Under the pieces are notes generated by a model. It worked only from the letters and a program-made list of their open reading frames with translations. It had not been told where the DNA came from and searched no databases. From Halieaceae bacterium (lineage in GTDB: Bacteria; Pseudomonadota; Gammaproteobacteria; Pseudomonadales; Halieaceae), in the NCBI GenBank assembly GCA_024224435.1, contig JAAENL010000471.1, positions 1-34,014 on the forward strand: a DNA stretch of 34,014 bases. The letters are read 5' to 3'. Both the position numbers and the translations under genes were made by a program. Shown here one piece after another: positions 26,739 through 34,014 of the stretch (positions are counted from its first letter, which is position 1; each line of letters begins with the position of its first letter).

Positions 26739-27778
26739 GAGGAGGCTTCAACCTGCCAGGCGACAGCTTGGTTGGCGCCCAGGGGGGTCAGCGTTTCGGC
26801 CCCAAGGGCCAATTGTGCAGGGACGGTCCAGCTGCGCTTGCGCAGTGTCACGGTGTCCTCATTGCGCGGCAAGCCGTAAAAGTCGGGACCGAAATGGGAG
26901 GCAAAACCCTCCAGCATGTTGATAGCGCCCATTTGCTCGAACACCTCCGCGTAGAGTTCAAGAGCCGCATGCGCGCTGTACACCCCGGCACAACCGCAGT
27001 CGCTTTCCTTGCTGGTAGTGGTATGGGGCGCGGAATCTGTGCCCAGGAAAAATTTGGCATTTCCCGAAGTGGCCGCGGCGCGCAGTGCTTCCTGGTGTGT
27101 GCGCCGCTTCAGCACTGGCAGGCAATAATAGTGCGGGCGAATACCCCCCACTAACATGTCATTGCGGTTAAGCAACAAGTGATGCGCTGTGATGGTCGCG
27201 GCTACCCTGTCGCCGGACGAGACTACAAAATCTACCGCATCGGCTGTTGTGATGTGCTCCAGTACTGTGCGCAGCCGCGGGAAACGGCGGGTGATAGGCT
27301 CGAGGTGTTGTTCGATAAACACTTTTTCGCGATCGAAAATATCGACCTCGCAGTCGGTGACTTCGCCGTGCACCAACAGCGGCAGGTCTTCCTTCTCCAT
27401 CGCCTCCAGCACCGGATAGAGGCCATCGAGTTGCGCGACGCCGGCATCGGAGTTGGTGGTGGCACCGGCAGGATAAAGTTTCACCCCATGGACGTGTTCG
27501 GAGGCGGCTGCCCGTGCGATTTCCTGTGGCTCTGTCTGGTCCGTGAGATACAGCACCATGAGCGGGTCGAATTGGCGCGGCTGGTCGGCCATGGCCGCAA
27601 GCAGGCGCTCGCGATAGGCCAGCGCCAGCGCTACAGTGGTTACGGGCGGAGTCAGATTGGGCATCACAATGGCCCGTCCAAAGTAACGTGCCATATCGCT
27701 GCAGGTAGCGGGCAGGGCAGTGCCGTCCCGCAGGTGTACATGCCAGTCATCGGGGCGGGTTATGGTTAATTCGGTCAC
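26735..27778 (-). CDS. pyrC: Dihydroorotase, class II
   Basis: PyrC cyclises N-carbamoyl-aspartate to dihydroorotate in pyrimidine synthesis. The 347-residue length matches the E. coli-type enzyme. Metal ligands are in DWHVHLRDG (His13, His15) and the carboxylated Lys100 in [10 protein letters not shown]. Further ligands are in LLVHGE and [13 protein letters not shown], and the catalytic Asp is in FLGTDSAPH. The start is GTG at 27778. It is the promoter-proximal gene of pyrC-rnt and diverges from argG. Confidence 0.96.
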   Translation of the reverse strand: MTELTITRPDDWHVHLRDGTALPATCSDMARYFGRAIVMPNLTPPVTTVALALAYRERLLAAMADQPRQFDPLMVLYLTDQTEPQEIARAAASEHVHGVKLYPAGATTNSDAGVAQLDGLYPVLEAMEKEDLPLLVHGEVTDCEVDIFDREKVFIEQHLEPITRRFPRLRTVLEHITTADAVDFVVSSGDRVAATITAHHLLLNRNDMLVGGIRPHYYCLPVLKRRTHQEALRAAATSGNAKFFLGTDSAPHTTTSKESDCGCAGVYSAHAALELYAEVFEQMGAINMLEGFASHFGPDFYGLPRNEDTVTLRKRSWTVPAQLALGAETLTPLGANQAVAWQVEASS

Positions 27779-28100
27779 GTGTAGCCTTGGGACAAAGAAA
27801 GCATGGCCGGAATCCTACCATAAATGCGGGTGATTCCCTGAATCGACCAGGGTTTGTGCCTGCCAATTTACGGCCTCCCGGCGAGGTGGACCCGAGCACT
27901 GGCCGCTATCGTCCAGTAAGACTTCAGGCTCATCTCGCTGCATGCCCTGCCAGCAGACACCGAGGTGCACTGGAGAACGACAGGCCCTGCTGCTCGTGGA
28001 TTGGGTTGGCGCACCCCGGTAACAATAACTCGCTGGGAATTACCGCTCCCCGGCGTTAGAATGTGCGCCCTTTTCTGACCAAGGCTCCAGGGAGCTTGAG
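27779..28100. other. Intergenic region between divergent pyrC and argG
   Basis: No credible gene was seen in these 322 bp; the 90-codon rightward reading frame has no recognisable family or good ribosome binding site. A TAGAAT (-10 like) at 28057-28062 lies 38 bp before argG without a good -35. AGGGAG precedes argG by 6 nt. Confidence 0.5.
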
Positions 28101-29321
28101 ATGTCTGACGTAAAGAAAGTCGTGCTGGCCTACAGCGGTGGTCTGGACACCTCGGTCATCGTGCGGTGGCTGCAGGACAATTATGGCTGCGAGGTGGTGA
28201 CATTTACCGCGGATATCGGCCAGGGCGAGGAAGTGGAACCGGCGCGTGCCAAGGCCCAGGCCATGGGCGTGAAGGAAATCTATATCGACGACCTGCGCGA
28301 GGAATTCGTGCGAGATTTCGTGTTCCCCATGTTCCGCGCCAACACCATTTACGAGGGCGAGTACCTGCTGGGCACATCTATCGCGCGCCCCCTGATTGCC
28401 AAGCGACTGATTGAGATCGCCAACGAAACCGGGGCGGATGCCATCTCCCACGGTGCGACGGGTAAAGGCAATGACCAGGTGCGCTTTGAGCTGGGTGCTT
28501 ATGCACTCAAGCCAGGCATCAAGGTGATCGCACGTTGGCGTGAGTGGGATCTGCACTCGCGCGAATCGCTGATGGCCTACTGCAAGGATCGTGACATCCC
28601 CGTGGATTTCGCCAACGCGAAGAAAAAATCGCCCTATTCAATGGACGCCAACCTGCTGCACATCTCCTACGAGGGTGATTTGCTGGAAAACCCCTGGTCC
28701 GAGCCGGAAGAGGATATGTGGCGCTGGAGTGTCAGCCCGGAAGCCGCACCGGATACACCGGTGTATATCGAGCTGGATTTCGAGCAGGGTGATGTGGTCG
28801 CGATAGACGGTGAGGCGATGACTCCGGCGACGGTGCTGGAAACCCTGAACAAGGTGGGCGGTGCCCACGGCATTGGCCGCGATGACATTGTCGAGAATCG
28901 CTATGTGGGCATGAAATCCCGGGGGTGTTATGAAACCCCCGGCGGCACCATCCTGTTGAAAGCGCATCGGGCCATCGAGTCCCTGACACTGGATCGGGAG
29001 GTGGCACATCTGAAGGACGAACTGATGCCGCGCTACGCCAATGTGATCTACAACGGCTACTGGTGGTCACCCGAGCGCAAGATGCTGCAGGCGGCGATTG
29101 ATGAATCGCAGGCTGTGGTGAATGGCAAGGTACGTCTCAAACTGTATAAAGGTAATGTCATTGTGGCGGGTCGGCAGTCGGTAGACAGTCTGTTCGATGA
29201 GTCGATTGCGACCTTCGAAGACGACGCCGGTGCCTATGACCAGAAAGATGCGGAAGGCTTTATCAAGCTTAACGCGCTGCGTCTCAGGATTGCAGCCAAC
29301 AAGGGCCGCTCGCAGTTTTAG
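28101..29321 (+). CDS. argG: Argininosuccinate synthase
   Basis: ArgG joins citrulline and aspartate with ATP in arginine synthesis. The 406-residue product is full length. The PP-loop motif is YSGGLDTSV (residues 11-19). [28 protein letters not shown] and [12 protein letters not shown] complete the family signature. The ATG has AGGGAG at good spacing. No second arginine gene lies nearby. It converges on the dnaE2 gene with a 132-bp gap. Confidence 0.97.
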   Translation: MSDVKKVVLAYSGGLDTSVIVRWLQDNYGCEVVTFTADIGQGEEVEPARAKAQAMGVKEIYIDDLREEFVRDFVFPMFRANTIYEGEYLLGTSIARPLIAKRLIEIANETGADAISHGATGKGNDQVRFELGAYALKPGIKVIARWREWDLHSRESLMAYCKDRDIPVDFANAKKKSPYSMDANLLHISYEGDLLENPWSEPEEDMWRWSVSPEAAPDTPVYIELDFEQGDVVAIDGEAMTPATVLETLNKVGGAHGIGRDDIVENRYVGMKSRGCYETPGGTILLKAHRAIESLTLDREVAHLKDELMPRYANVIYNGYWWSPERKMLQAAIDESQAVVNGKVRLKLYKGNVIVAGRQSVDSLFDESIATFEDDAGAYDQKDAEGFIKLNALRLRIAANKGRSQF

Positions 29322-29453
29322 CTGCGCGCACGGCTTGCTGTTCTTTTTCGCTAGGGCTGTTGCACCTCCGGAGGATTCACCCAGGAAAAATGCCCTGTCG
29401 GGTTCGACCGGAGTAGCCCTGTTGCCGGCTTGAGCGCGTGGCAGCTTCGCCTC

Positions 29454-32400
29454 TCAATGAAAATCGTGTGACTGCACCGGCAGTTCAGCCAGCTCGCTGG
29501 TGTAATCGTACAGGGCACCGGCAATAACATGGATAACATTGTCCTTCTGCTCCACCACACCTTTTACCAGTAATAACTTGCCCCCCATCAGTGCCTGACG
29601 GAACTGCTGCTGGGTGCGTTGCCATACCACGATATTGCTGTTGCCGGTTTCGTCTTCCAGTGTGAGAAACAGTACGCCGGAGGCACTGCCGGGGCGCTGG
29701 CGGCAGGTGACAATCCCGGCAATGCGAACAAAACGCCGATTACCCAGAGCGGCGAGATCGGCCTGGCGTTTGCAGCGGTTGAACGGATAACGTGTGCGCA
29801 GCAGGCTCATCGGGTGAGCCCGCAGTGTCAGCCCGGTGGCGCGGTAATCGGACAACACGTCTTCCGCTACATTCGGTCGGGGCAGCTGCACCCCGTCGTC
29901 AAAATAGCTGCCGTGCTGACTCTGTTCGTCTTGCAACAACGGCCGGGGTTGTTCCAATGCCATGATCTGCCACTGGGCCTGGTGACGGTGGCCGCTCAGC
30001 GATTGCAAGGCGTCGGCATCGGCGAGGGCTTCCATGTCGCGTTTGTCGAGTTGTGCCCGGCGCCGCAGGTTGCTGATCTGCCGGAAGGGTTCGCGCTGCC
30101 TGGCCTCTACCAGCCGCTGTGCCCCCTGGCGACTCAGGCCGCGCACCAGACGCAGGCCCAGGCGTAGTGCCGGCTGCCCCTGTGCCTCTGGATACTCCAG
30201 TAACTGGTGATCCCAGAGCGACTGGTTAACGTCTACGGGCAACACCACGACCCGGTGGCGGCGCGCATCCTGTATAAGCTGTGAGGCACTGTAAAAGCCC
30301 ATAGGCTGGCTGTTGAGCAGCCCTGCAAAGAAAGCGGCAGGGTGATGACACTTAAGCCAGGCGGAGACCCAGGCGAGGAGGGCAAAACTGGCAGAGTGAG
30401 ACTCGGGAAAACCGTAACCGGCAAAGCCCTTGATCTGGTCGAATAGCTGCCCTGCGAACCGGGCATCGTAGCCGCGCTCGATCATACCCTGGGTGAGTTT
30501 CTTCTCGAAGGTAAGCAGTTTGCTGTTTCTGCCCCAGGAGGCAATGGCGCGTCGCAGGGCGTCTGCTTCGCCACCGGTAAAGCCTGCAGCGACCATCGCC
30601 AGGCGAATAACCTGCTCCTGGAAAATCGGCACTCCCAGAGTGCGCGCCAATACTTCCCTGATGGCATCGCTGGGGTAGGTGATCGCCTCCTTGCCCTGTT
30701 TGCGCCTGAGGTAGGGGTGCACCATGTTGCCCTGAATGGGGCCCGGCCGCACGATGGCGATTTCGATCACCAGATCGTAAAAGGTGGCGGGTTTTAACCG
30801 CGGCAGCATCGACATCTGCGCGCGCGATTCGATCTGGAATACGCCGACAGTATCCGCCTGCTGCAGCATGCGCCAGGTGGCGGCGTCGTCTCTTGGTACA
30901 TCGCTTATGGTTTTGAGTGCGGGGCAGTAGCGGTGCACCATTTGCAGGCTTTTGCGTATGGCAGACAGCATCCCCAGCGCGAGTATGTCGACCTTGAGCA
31001 GGCCCAGCGCCTCGATGTCCTCCTTGTCCCACTGAATGACCGTGCGGTCCGCCATGCTGGCATTTTCAACAGGCACCAATTGCGAGATAGGGCTGCGCGT
31101 AATCACAAATCCACCCACATGTTGTGACAGGTGCCGGGGGAACCCGAGAATTTGTTGTACCAGTGAGTAAAACAACTCTGCTTGCTGACTGTGGCCTGCT
31201 ACGCCCTGTTCTTCAAAACGTTTTGCCAGGTCGCGGGTGCGATCCCACCAGGCCATGGATTTAGCCAGGTCGTCGACGAATACCGAATCCAGCCCGAGCG
31301 CCTTGCCCACGTCACGTACGGCGCTGCGCGCGCGGTAGGTGATAATGGTGGCGGCCAGGGCAGCGCGTTTGCGGGAATACTTGTCGTAAATATACTGGAT
31401 GACCTCTTCGCGCCGCTCGTGTTCGAAATCGACATCGATATCAGGTGGCTCGTCGCGCTCCCTGGAGATGAAGCGTTCAAACAGCAGTGAGATCTGTTCG
31501 GGCGAAACTTCGGTAATAAACAGGCAGTAACAGACTACCGAGTTGGCCGCTGATCCGCGGCCCTGGCACAGGATATGCCGGCTGCGGGCAAAGCGCACAA
31601 TATCGTACACGGTGAGAAAGTAGTACTCGTATTGCAACTCTTTAATCAGCGCTAATTCACGCTCGATGCGGGCCTGTATGTCTGGCGGTACACCCTGCGG
31701 CCAGCGTTGCTGTGCTCCCTCTGTGACCAACTGGTGCAGATAGCTGGTTGCGTTGTGATTTTCGGGAACCACTTCCTGCGGATACTCGTAACGCAATTCC
31801 TCCAGCGTAAAATCACAGCGCTCGGCGATGTGCACGGATTCTGCCAATAGCTCGTGGTTATAAAGACGATGCAGCGATTTTAGTGTGCGTAAATGTTGTT
31901 GGCTGTTGGCCAGGCGGCGGGTACCCAGCTGGTTGACACTGGTGTTGTGGTGTAGCGCAGTTAACACGTCGAGCAGTGGCTTGCGGCTGGCAATATGCAT
32001 GCGCACATCGCCGCAGGCCACCATCGGAATGCCCAGGGTATTCGCCATGTGTGCCAGCCCAAGGTAGCGACGACTCTCGTCGTTACCCAGCAGGTTGCTG
32101 ACGCCCAGCCATAGGCGGTCTTTGCACAAACGCGCCAGCTGCAAGCCAAAGGCCTGTGTGGTATCGCTGTTATCCTCGGGTAACCAGATGATGAGGCAGC
32201 GTTTGAGATGAAACACAATATCGCGCAAGGCGACCCGGTACTCGCCCTTGGGGCTGCGCCTGCGGGCCATACTGATAAGCCCGGACAGTTCCGCATAAGC
32301 GGCGCGGGAAGGCACCAGCGCGACCAGCCGGATGCCTTCCTCCAGTTGCAATTCGCTGCCGATGATCAGCCTGGGTTTGGCATCACCTTGCAGTTCCCTG

Positions 32401-32561
32401 AGCGCGACATGGGCTTTCACTACACCAGCCAGTGAGCACTCGTCGGTGATGGCTATCGCGTGGTATCCCAGCGCTGCTGCCCGCCCCACCAGTTCGTGAG
32501 GATGAGACGCGCCGCGCAGGAAACTGTAGCAACTGAGGCAGTGGAGTTCGGCGTAGGGCAT
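29454..32561 (-). CDS. dnaE2: Error-prone DNA polymerase (DnaE2 type)
   Basis: This 1035-residue C-family polymerase of the DnaE2 (ImuC) clade does damage-tolerant, mutagenic synthesis. An N-terminal PHP domain (HCLSCYSFLRGASHPHEL, AIAITDECSLAGVV) is followed by the palm. Catalytic Asp374 and Asp376 are in PDIDVDF and Asp525 is in LLKVDILALG. A helix-hairpin-helix region (LVRGLSRQGAQRLVE) and a C-terminal OB fold (VRIAGIVTCRQRPG) follow. Overall length and SCYSFLRGASHP favour DnaE2 over replicative DnaE (about 1160 residues). Its ATG lies 2 bp after the intI stop and has no clear Shine-Dalgarno, so it probably depends on translation of intI. The usual partners imuA and imuB are not in this window. 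Confidence 0.95.
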   Translation of the reverse strand: MPYAELHCLSCYSFLRGASHPHELVGRAAALGYHAIAITDECSLAGVVKAHVALRELQGDAKPRLIIGSELQLEEGIRLVALVPSRAAYAELSGLISMARRRSPKGEYRVALRDIVFHLKRCLIIWLPEDNSDTTQAFGLQLARLCKDRLWLGVSNLLGNDESRRYLGLAHMANTLGIPMVACGDVRMHIASRKPLLDVLTALHHNTSVNQLGTRRLANSQQHLRTLKSLHRLYNHELLAESVHIAERCDFTLEELRYEYPQEVVPENHNATSYLHQLVTEGAQQRWPQGVPPDIQARIERELALIKELQYEYYFLTVYDIVRFARSRHILCQGRGSAANSVVCYCLFITEVSPEQISLLFERFISRERDEPPDIDVDFEHERREEVIQYIYDKYSRKRAALAATIITYRARSAVRDVGKALGLDSVFVDDLAKSMAWWDRTRDLAKRFEEQGVAGHSQQAELFYSLVQQILGFPRHLSQHVGGFVITRSPISQLVPVENASMADRTVIQWDKEDIEALGLLKVDILALGMLSAIRKSLQMVHRYCPALKTISDVPRDDAATWRMLQQADTVGVFQIESRAQMSMLPRLKPATFYDLVIEIAIVRPGPIQGNMVHPYLRRKQGKEAITYPSDAIREVLARTLGVPIFQEQVIRLAMVAAGFTGGEADALRRAIASWGRNSKLLTFEKKLTQGMIERGYDARFAGQLFDQIKGFAGYGFPESHSASFALLAWVSAWLKCHHPAAFFAGLLNSQPMGFYSASQLIQDARRHRVVVLPVDVNQSLWDHQLLEYPEAQGQPALRLGLRLVRGLSRQGAQRLVEARQREPFRQISNLRRRAQLDKRDMEALADADALQSLSGHRHQAQWQIMALEQPRPLLQDEQSQHGSYFDDGVQLPRPNVAEDVLSDYRATGLTLRAHPMSLLRTRYPFNRCKRQADLAALGNRRFVRIAGIVTCRQRPGSASGVLFLTLEDETGNSNIVVWQRTQQQFRQALMGGKLLLVKGVVEQKDNVIHVIAGALYDYTSELAELPVQSHDFH

Positions 32562-32563
32562 GC

Positions 32564-33547
32564 TCAGGAATCGACCGGACTGACCACGCCCATGGCACCG
32601 CGCCCCAGAACATGCGTGTAAATTTCGGTGGTACTCAGATCGCTATGCCCAAGTAGCTTCTGAATGGTGCGAATGTCGTACCCTTGCTGCAGTAAGCGGG
32701 TGGCAAAGCTGTGTCGAAAGGTATGGCACTTGACGTGCTTGGTGATACCCGCGCGAACGCGGGCCCGTGTCACCTGCTTGCGCAGCGCCGTATGATGCAA
32801 GTGATGACGGCGAAGAACCCCGGTGCGAGGGCAGGCGCCAATCGTGGTGGAGGGGAACACAAATTGCCAGCCAAGCTCCCGTGCCGCGCCCGGATACTTC
32901 CTGGCCAGTGCATTGGGCAGGTGAACATCGCCAACGCCGTCTTCAATGTCACGCGTGTGCTGTTTATCGACAAAGGCAATTTGCCCGGTCAAGCTCTCCT
33001 GCACACTCTGCGGTAACAGGGTGGTTCGATCTTTGTCACCCTTGCCCGAGCGTACGGTGAGTGTGCTCAATTCAAAATCAATATCCTTGACGCGAAGATT
33101 CAACAACTCGTTTTGCCTGAGCCCGGAGCCGTACAACAGCGACACCATCAGTCGGTGTTTGTCGGGAAGCTGTGCGAGAATGCACTGTACTTCCCGGTGT
33201 GTAAGCACAACCGGTAAGCGACGTTTGATGCGCGCCTTCTCGAAATTCAGTGCGTCAAGTTCGACCTTGAGGAATTTTCTATACAGATAGACCAGCGCAT
33301 TCAGCGCAATACGCTGGGTTGCCGGTGAGCAATGCCGCTGACAGCCCAGGTGAGACAGAAAACTGTTGATATGCTCTGCACCCATCTCCCGGGGGTGACG
33401 CTTGTTGTGAAACAGAATAAAGCGCCGCACCCAGTGCAAATAGGTTTTCTCTGTCTGGTACGCGTAACCGCGCGCCCGAATATCCTGACGCAGTTGATCA
33501 AGAAAACGCAGCGGGCCGGCAGGTATGGCGCGACTGATATCGTCCAT
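32564..33547 (-). CDS. intI: Integron integrase (tyrosine recombinase IntI)
   Basis: IntI recombines attI with cassette attC sites. The 327-residue protein has the core-binding domain (residues about 14-95, QTEKTYLHWVRRFI). The catalytic set is Arg144 (YGSGLRQNE), Lys169/172 (SGKGDKDR), His275 and Arg278 (HTFRHSFATRLL), His301 (LLGHSD) and Tyr310 (TTEIYTHV). The extra segment unique to integron integrases is present at about 205-250: HLPNALARKYPGA, WQFVFPS and RRHHLH. This distinguishes it from XerC/D. The ATG has AAGGAG upstream, inside the palindrome. It is the first gene of the putative intI-dnaE2 operon and shows no truncation. Confidence 0.96.
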   Translation of the reverse strand: MDDISRAIPAGPLRFLDQLRQDIRARGYAYQTEKTYLHWVRRFILFHNKRHPREMGAEHINSFLSHLGCQRHCSPATQRIALNALVYLYRKFLKVELDALNFEKARIKRRLPVVLTHREVQCILAQLPDKHRLMVSLLYGSGLRQNELLNLRVKDIDFELSTLTVRSGKGDKDRTTLLPQSVQESLTGQIAFVDKQHTRDIEDGVGDVHLPNALARKYPGAARELGWQFVFPSTTIGACPRTGVLRRHHLHHTALRKQVTRARVRAGITKHVKCHTFRHSFATRLLQQGYDIRTIQKLLGHSDLSTTEIYTHVLGRGAMGVVSPVDS

Positions 33548-33551
33548 TGCC

Positions 33552-33601
33552 TCTCTCCTTTTATACTACTGTATATATATACAGTAGTATAAAAGGAGAG
33601 A
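33552..33601. repeat. 50-bp perfect palindrome in the intI promoter
   Basis: Positions 33552-33601 are exactly self-complementary: two 25-bp arms, no central loop, centre between 33576 and 33577. The arms contain TATACT and AAGGAG on both strands. The leftward AAGGAG serves intI; the rightward copy has no start codon at normal distance. The LexA box forms the middle. Palindromes of this size are uncommon in bacterial chromosomes and may form a cruciform. Confidence 0.95.
33567..33586 (-). promoter_or_regulatory. Consensus LexA box (SOS box) upstream of intI
   Basis: TACTGTATATATATACAGTA is identical to the E. coli LexA consensus, including both CTGT/ACAG half-sites. It lies 20-39 bp upstream of the intI ATG, in the place expected for repression of PintI. 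LexA control of intI is established for several integrons. Here one site would control intI and dnaE2. Confidence 0.9.
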
Positions 33602-33768
33602 TTATCAAGCCCGTTTTTCAGGGGACCTGACACACGCCACGGGCTAATGAATCATATAACACATTGATAATATTGAACTAATCAACAGCGAATGGGTCTT
33701 CCGACTTGCTCGAAATTGATGCATTTTGATACTGCCACAGGCTCGTGTTTCCAGCAGTCGGTCGCTGC

Positions 33769-33775
33769 GTTAAGC
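33769..33775 (+). other. Best GTTRRRY match in the expected attI region
   Basis: GTTAAGC fits the integron core-site consensus GTTRRRY and is preceded by GC. It lies about 220 bp to the right of the intI start, on the side where attI and cassettes normally occur. A second, imperfect core (GTTAGGG) is at 33874-33880, 10 bp before a GTG-initiated ORF. Which one, if either, is the attI crossover cannot be decided from this window. Confidence 0.35.
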
Positions 33776-33806
33776 TAACTCGTTGTCGATAAGGAAATAA
33801 TAAGAA

Positions 33807-33878
33807 ATGACCACGCACATATATCCTGCATACAAGGCCGCTCGGTTTTCTAGACCGGTCTATTTACTTAGCTGTTAG
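33807..33878 (+). CDS. Possible 23-codon leader peptide in the attI region
   Basis: ATG at 33807 has AAGGAA about 10 nt upstream and a 23-codon frame ending at TAG 33876-33878, shortly before the next ORF. Small ORFs near attI are known to aid translation of first cassettes in class 1 integrons. It may also be chance. A 12-bp palindrome TAGACCGGTCTA lies inside it (33851-33862). Confidence 0.2.
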   Translation: MTTHIYPAYKAARFSRPVYLLSC

Positions 33879-33889
33879 GGAGCCTGCTC

Positions 33890-34014
33890 GTGACCCACGT
33901 CCTATCCACTATTTTGATTGCCCTAGCGGTGGGTATGTGTGGATTTCTTTTCGCGCCGAGAGCGATTAAATACCGGTATATTGGGTTCAAAAAACAATCC
34001 TTTTGGATCTCGTC
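33890..34014 (+). CDS. Putative first-cassette small membrane protein, 3' end outside window
   Basis: A GTG-initiated frame is preceded by AGGGAG at 7 nt. It stays open for 41 codons to the window end. The N-terminus is a single hydrophobic segment (VLSTILIALAVGMCGFLFAP) followed by a basic/aromatic stretch (RAIKYRYIGFKKQ). I do not recognise the family. Its closeness to a GTTAGGG motif and its orientation away from intI are as expected for the first gene of an integron array, but no attC can be seen because the window stops here. Confidence 0.5.
   Translation, partial: MTHVLSTILIALAVGMCGFLFAPRAIKYRYIGFKKQSFWIS

Noticed and set aside
27787-28059. 90-codon plus-strand frame upstream of argG
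   Set aside because: Its composition looks non-coding, it has no good ribosome binding site and I recognise no family.
32564-33547. XerC/XerD or phage integrase
   Set aside because: The integron-specific segment with ALARKYPGA, WQFVFPS and RRHHLH lies between the catalytic boxes, which Xer proteins lack.
33773-33880. A complete attC site between AGCTAAC and GTTAGGG
   Set aside because: CTAAC/GTTAG can pair and a second partly complementary block exists, but the spacers are 8 and 1 nt instead of equal, and R'' and R' match poorly.

Overview
The window looks like the chromosome of a free-living, GC-rich gammaproteobacterium. The block dksA-gluQ-cbrX-cbrA-cbrB-[sRNA]-pcnB-folK-panB-panC follows the order I know from Pseudomonas, and so do the nearby aminotransferase/sfsA and pyrC-rnt-argG groups. 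Several traits are not typical of Pseudomonas: a PPi-type phosphofructokinase next to a soluble pyrophosphatase, a DksA with a long Lys/Ala/Pro tail, and a chromosomal integron integrase. A marine lineage such as Halieaceae or a related group is my inference, not something the sequence proves. No rRNA, tRNA, insertion sequence or CRISPR array was seen.

Layout. 1-2.0 kb: the 3' part of pnp with a strong terminator. 2.1-4.1 kb: acs. 4.2-8.8 kb: a leftward vitamin/nucleotide/RNA group (pcnB, folK, a deoxynucleoside kinase, panB, panC). 8.8-9.4 kb: an intergenic region that appears to encode a sigma54-dependent, CrcZ-like small RNA. 9.4-14.1 kb: the CbrA/CbrB two-component system with the small membrane protein CbrX. 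14.2-15.9 kb: gluQ and dksA. 16.1-18.9 kb: rightward aminotransferase, sfsA and an M15 peptidase. 18.9-21.0 kb: leftward ppa and PPi-dependent phosphofructokinase. 21.2-26.1 kb: rightward mpl, an MMPL/RND membrane protein, a cysteine-cluster protein and a LON-domain protein, with overlapping genes. 26.1-29.3 kb: leftward pyrC-rnt and rightward argG.

29.4-34.0 kb is the most unusual part. A complete integron integrase gene (intI) and a complete error-prone DNA polymerase gene (dnaE2) lie 2 bp apart on the minus strand. Both are downstream of a LexA box identical to the E. coli consensus, which sits at the centre of a perfect 50-bp palindrome. The expected attI/cassette side lies to the right of the palindrome, where a small membrane-protein ORF runs off the window. 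The inferred logic is that DNA damage would induce cassette recombination and mutagenic synthesis from one transcript.

A second system of interest is regulatory. CbrA/CbrB would activate the sigma54 promoter between cbrB and pcnB. The predicted RNA carries several AANAANAA motifs of the kind bound by Hfq/Crc, which suggests a carbon catabolite control circuit like that of Pseudomonas.
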